From: Myxococcota bacterium
GTDB lineage: Bacteria; Myxococcota_A; UBA9160; UBA4427
Direction: 5' to 3'
Length of the DNA stretch: 64,000 nucleotides
Assembly (NCBI GenBank): GCA_028278345.1
Contig: JANQEL010000100.1
Coordinates: 36,951-100,950 of the forward strand
The position numbers and the translations under genes are program-made. Shown in pieces: positions 61,123 to 64,000 of the stretch. The notes beneath the pieces are model-generated. The model saw only the letters and a program-made list of their open reading frames with translations. It was not told where the DNA came from and did not search any database. How positions within the stretch are numbered: the stretch's first letter is position 1; every line of letters starts with the position of its first letter.

Positions 61123-62679
61123 TCAGCCGCGTGAGGTCGCCGAGGCGAGCTTCGACTTCACGTGGCGCTGGAGATTCGCCGGGGTGGTGGGTGGGCGAAT
61201 CAGGCATTGGGCGCATTCGGGGGGGAGGTTCTCGCCGGTGAGGAGCTGCTCGCGCAGGTCGCGGTAGGGCTTCTGGTTGAGCACACGTGAAAGGTCCGTG
61301 TCGGGGGAGAGTTTCCCCATCACTTCACCGCGCTGGCAGCAGGAATAGACTTCGCCCTTCGGATCCGTGTAGGTCTGGGTCCATGGCGAGTCGCACATGC
61401 GGGTGAGCCCCTCGGCGAGGGTGTCGCCGGCCTGGTCCGCCATCGCGAACGATCCCTGGATGCCTTGACGCTTGACCTTGGCGCCCTTGCTGCCACCGCT
61501 GCGACCGCGCATGTGGAGATAGATCTCGCGCGCGTCGAGGTAGCGCTCGATTCCCGCATCGACGAGGCCGCGTTCGATCTCGTCGTACGCACTCGAACAA
61601 ACGAGGATGGTGTCGTCGTGCGCGGTGCCGCTGAGGACGCGAGCTTCGACGTAGTCGGTGAAGATGCGCACCGGCACGCCGTCGACCGCACCCGCACGCC
61701 GGCTGTCGAGGTAACCCATGAACTCGACGTCGCTGCGGCGCTGGATCTGCCCGGCGACGTAGCGACCGGGTTCACCGCTGCCGTAGACATAGACGCGCGC
61801 TCCCGGCTCCAGATCTTCGATGCTTCCCAGGTAGTGGCCGTTGTCGAGCACGCGGGTTCGCCCCGTGAGATCGACGACGCGGCGCATGATGCGGCCGTGA
61901 TCCTGGATCTTGAGAGCGACGCCTAGCTGCTTCGCGAGTTCGATGGCGCGTTCGATCTCCTCGGCGGCACGCAGGAAGTCCTCCTCCTCCATGTCGCAGA
62001 CGTGGATCGAGTCTCCCCTGGCTCCGTCGAAGTAGCCCACCGAGTTGAAGTTCACCTGGCGGATGCTGCAACTCGCCGCCATCGCGACGAACTCGCGAAG
62101 CCCCATCACGACGTCCCGTGTCAGCACGCCAGTCCAGATCATTCGCGGCACTTCGCGTCCGGCCATCAGCGCGCGGGCCTGGATGCGCTGGCAGTCGTAG
62201 ACGATGGTGCGCACGTCGACGCTCTTGCGCACGCGGCGAAGCGTTCCCTGATCGACGGAGTCGATGCTCACCTGGATCTCTTCGAAGCGGGAGAACACCT
62301 CGAGTTCGCGATCGCTCAGCACGCGCGAGAAGTTCGAGACGATGGTCAGCGCAACCCCGCGATCGAGCAGCTCCTCGCAGAAGTCTTCCCAGCCGGCCAC
62401 CATCGTGGTCTCGCCGTAGTAGCCGATGCTCGCCTTCTGGACACCGTTGCGTTCGATGTAGTCGAGCATCTGTTGCAGCTGCCAATCCGGGGTCTCGGCG
62501 TGGAAACCCTCCTCGTGCGAACCCTGCGGACAGTAGACGCAGCGCAGGTTGCAGCGATTGGTGAAGTTGAACTCGATGCTCTCGACGGGGCCTTCGAGGC
62601 GCAGCAGGGCATCGACCGCACTGTCCCTGCGAACCCGCTTCGCCTCGCGCGCGGGGAGATCAAGACTGGCTTGCGACAT
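61123..62679 (-). CDS. Radical SAM enzyme with nucleotide-binding module and SPASM-like C-terminus
   Basis: A 518-residue protein. Cys43, Cys47 and Cys50 in TNRCNLRCVYC bind the radical-generating [4Fe-4S] cluster; GYYGETTMVAGWEDF and QVSIDSVDQGTLRRVRK are further core blocks. Residues about 310-410 hold ARVYVYGSGEPGRYVAGQIQ and FMGYLDSRRAGAVDGVPV, a GAGE-type module as in the neighbouring glycosyltransferase. The Cys-rich end (MCDSPWTQTYTDPKGEVYSC and C...ECAQC) resembles SPASM auxiliary-cluster domains. The ATG 62679 (MSQASLDLP) overlaps the upstream gene by 20 nt, so the two are coupled. Reaction unknown, perhaps epimerisation or dehydration of a sugar. Confidence 0.85.
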   Translation of the reverse strand: MSQASLDLPAREAKRVRRDSAVDALLRLEGPVESIEFNFTNRCNLRCVYCPQGSHEEGFHAETPDWQLQQMLDYIERNGVQKASIGYYGETTMVAGWEDFCEELLDRGVALTIVSNFSRVLSDRELEVFSRFEEIQVSIDSVDQGTLRRVRKSVDVRTIVYDCQRIQARALMAGREVPRMIWTGVLTRDVVMGLREFVAMAASCSIRQVNFNSVGYFDGARGDSIHVCDMEEEDFLRAAEEIERAIELAKQLGVALKIQDHGRIMRRVVDLTGRTRVLDNGHYLGSIEDLEPGARVYVYGSGEPGRYVAGQIQRRSDVEFMGYLDSRRAGAVDGVPVRIFTDYVEARVLSGTAHDDTILVCSSAYDEIERGLVDAGIERYLDAREIYLHMRGRSGGSKGAKVKRQGIQGSFAMADQAGDTLAEGLTRMCDSPWTQTYTDPKGEVYSCCQRGEVMGKLSPDTDLSRVLNQKPYRDLREQLLTGENLPPECAQCLIRPPTTPANLQRHVKSKLASATSRG

Positions 62680-63760
62680 GGGGTCGGTCTCCGGTGCGGA
62701 TTGGCGAGCTGGCTTCCTGCATGGCGCGGTAGTCGCGCTGAATGCGCGCGAGCACGCGGTCGCTGTCGGCTTCGAGCTTCGCGAAGCGGGCTTCGGCCTC
62801 GGTGTCGAAGGCACCGCCGTGCAGGCGAATGGGCCGATCGACGTAGCGCCGATGCAGCGCGTCGGTTTCGCGGTGCATCCAGGCGGCGACGCGCCGGGTT
62901 CCGGATTCGCGGTTGGGCGTGGTGAGGTGGGCGCGGCTCTCGAGCCGGTCGGTCATCTCGCACGCCGCGATCTCATCGCTGTCCTGCACGACGTGGATCT
63001 TCGAGGGATCGCGTACGGCCGCCGCGACGAAGCGGCCATCGATGGTTTCGGGCATCGCGGCTTCCCAGCGGTCCGGGCGAACCACCAGGGGGTGGAGATG
63101 GAACGCACGCACCAGCAGTTCGTGCTGCCCGCCGCGCCAGTAGAGCTGCGAGGGCCAGTTCGAGAGCCGGTCCTCCCGCCAGAGCAGGTTCTCGCTGTAG
63201 GGATGGAGGTTGTCGAGCATGCACTTCATCAGGTCGCGATGCGAAACGGCCAGCGATGCGTCGTCACCGCGGTGGGCATGGCGCGGCAGGTCGGCGAGAA
63301 AGCCCGCCTTGCTCGATCGCGGAGCCGCCATCATCACCGCGCGGGCCCCCGCTTCCACGCGCTCCTGCATGCGCGCGAAGCTCCCATCGCTCCAGATGGC
63401 ATCCGGTGACAGCACGACGAGGGCTTCGCCGCGCTCGCGCGCGACCTCGATCGACTGTCGATGGCAATGCTGCAGCACCTCGTAGGGCGTCTTCGCATTC
63501 GCGACGCGCTCGCATCCGATGTCGTAGAACTCGACGCGCGCGTAGTGTTCGAGGGTCGAGAACGCCGGCGCGGCACGCAGGATGGTCTGCGACGCGTGCG
63601 GGGCGTGGATGTGGAAGGTCACGTCCGCGCGCTCGGCCAGCGTGGGGATGTTCCCGGGCGAGAGGTTGGTGGGCAGCGTGACGTCCGCCATGAGGCGTGT
63701 GAAGGCCTCGCCATAGACGACACTCACCACGCCGTAACGAATCCGCGTCGCTTCTCGCAC
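62660..63760 (-). CDS. Unassigned glycan-cluster protein, possibly glycosyltransferase-like
   Basis: A protein of about 366 residues; the start is uncertain between TTG 63799, GTG 63760 (used here) and GTG 63730. The opening RIRYGVVSVVYGEAFTRLMADVTLPTNLSPGNIPTLA and ALVVLSPDAIWSDGSFARM, with SKAGFLADLPRH, resemble nucleotide-sugar transferase folds, but no metal-binding D-x-D is clear. No signal peptide or TM segment is present. It overlaps the radical SAM gene by 20 nt and is the first gene of that operon. No function can be given beyond a role in the glycan pathway by context. Confidence 0.65.
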   Translation of the reverse strand: MREATRIRYGVVSVVYGEAFTRLMADVTLPTNLSPGNIPTLAERADVTFHIHAPHASQTILRAAPAFSTLEHYARVEFYDIGCERVANAKTPYEVLQHCHRQSIEVARERGEALVVLSPDAIWSDGSFARMQERVEAGARAVMMAAPRSSKAGFLADLPRHAHRGDDASLAVSHRDLMKCMLDNLHPYSENLLWREDRLSNWPSQLYWRGGQHELLVRAFHLHPLVVRPDRWEAAMPETIDGRFVAAAVRDPSKIHVVQDSDEIAACEMTDRLESRAHLTTPNRESGTRRVAAWMHRETDALHRRYVDRPIRLHGGAFDTEAEARFAKLEADSDRVLARIQRDYRAMQEASSPIRTGDRPHVASQS

Positions 63761-63799
63761 CCGAACCCCGGTCTCGAGCGTCCGCCGCGGCGCAGGCAA

Positions 63800-64000
63800 C
63801 CCACGTGCAGCAGACGTGCAGGAAGACTTCTCGGATCGGAAACGCAGCGGAAGCGCTTTAGCGCTATTTGCGCAGCGCTCCGCTCGGAACGCAATGCGGG
63901 AACCCGCGACAATGCCCGTGCAATCACCGGTTTCGGCGGCTTCCTGCCCACGGGCTGCTCAAGCCTCGCTGCAGCGTTCCGATTGGGTTCGAAGGGAAGC
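63800..64000. other. Right-edge intergenic sequence
   Basis: No gene supported. AGCGCT occurs three times between 63850 and 63885 (GGAAGCGCTTTAGCGCTATT and GCAGCGCT), forming short overlapping inverted repeats in the presumed promoter region of the leftward operon. Confidence 0.35.

Overview
The window is uniformly GC-rich and Gram-negative in character: it has an outer-membrane beta-barrel protein and a lipoprotein. Its many acyl-CoA dehydrogenases, crotonases and SDRs, the very large signalling ATPases and a serS-selB pair suggest a Myxococcota/Desulfobacterota-like (old Deltaproteobacteria) or similarly versatile environmental lineage. No rRNA or other decisive marker is present, so this placement is a guess.

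Region A (1-14043) is the most unusual part. It holds a subtilisin-like protease with a small partner gene, an FAD oxidoreductase, a giant protein with tandem class III cyclase domains, a STAND-like ATPase and a helical C-terminus (the architecture of mammalian soluble adenylyl cyclase), an acetoacetate-decarboxylase-like protein, a caspase-fold protein whose catalytic His is Arg, a Crp/Fnr regulator, a small acidic protein, a beta-barrel protein and a two-TM SLATT-like coiled-coil protein. Three near-identical CRP-type palindromes (2579, 10489, 11329) sit in exactly the intergenic regions that could drive all these operons, so the locus reads as a self-contained cAMP-Crp circuit with protease and membrane outputs. 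Region B (14552-15768) is an IS3-family insertion sequence followed flush by a dispersed intergenic repeat.

Region C (16586-35868) is CoA/organic-acid catabolism in several transcription units: crotonase with a duplicated HxlR regulator; TetR, SDR, a phosphotransferase and two acyl-CoA dehydrogenases (a split version of the ACAD10/11 or LvaA/LvaC arrangement); DUF4345, SDR, F420/FMN and FAD enzymes; GST and SDRs; TetR with an aconitase-like large/small pair, a PEP-mutase/isocitrate-lyase-superfamily enzyme, a NIPSNAP-like protein and an MFS transporter. Candidate operators lie in the divergent gaps.

Region D (36056-47677) is a mobile island: ParB-methyltransferase fusion, DUF5681, a frameshifted terminase large subunit, DUF2924 and a large serine recombinase. 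No capsid or tail genes are present. Behind the recombinase is a cargo-like cassette of DUF2130 coiled-coil nuclease-like protein, ParB-like protein and DUF3644/HEPN-like protein with its own promoter, which is a candidate defence system. A lipoprotein and an Xre repressor with palindromic operators follow.

Region E (47853-55405) is serine-centred: three tandem tRNA-Ser genes (GGA, GCT, TGA), a MalT/SARP-like regulator, serS and an overlapping selB. Region F (55421-63760) is a surface-glycan cluster: a glycosyltransferase, an HldE-like enzyme with its domains in reversed order, two methyltransferases, a radical SAM enzyme and an unassigned partner. Three of these carry a GAGE-type nucleotide-binding module.
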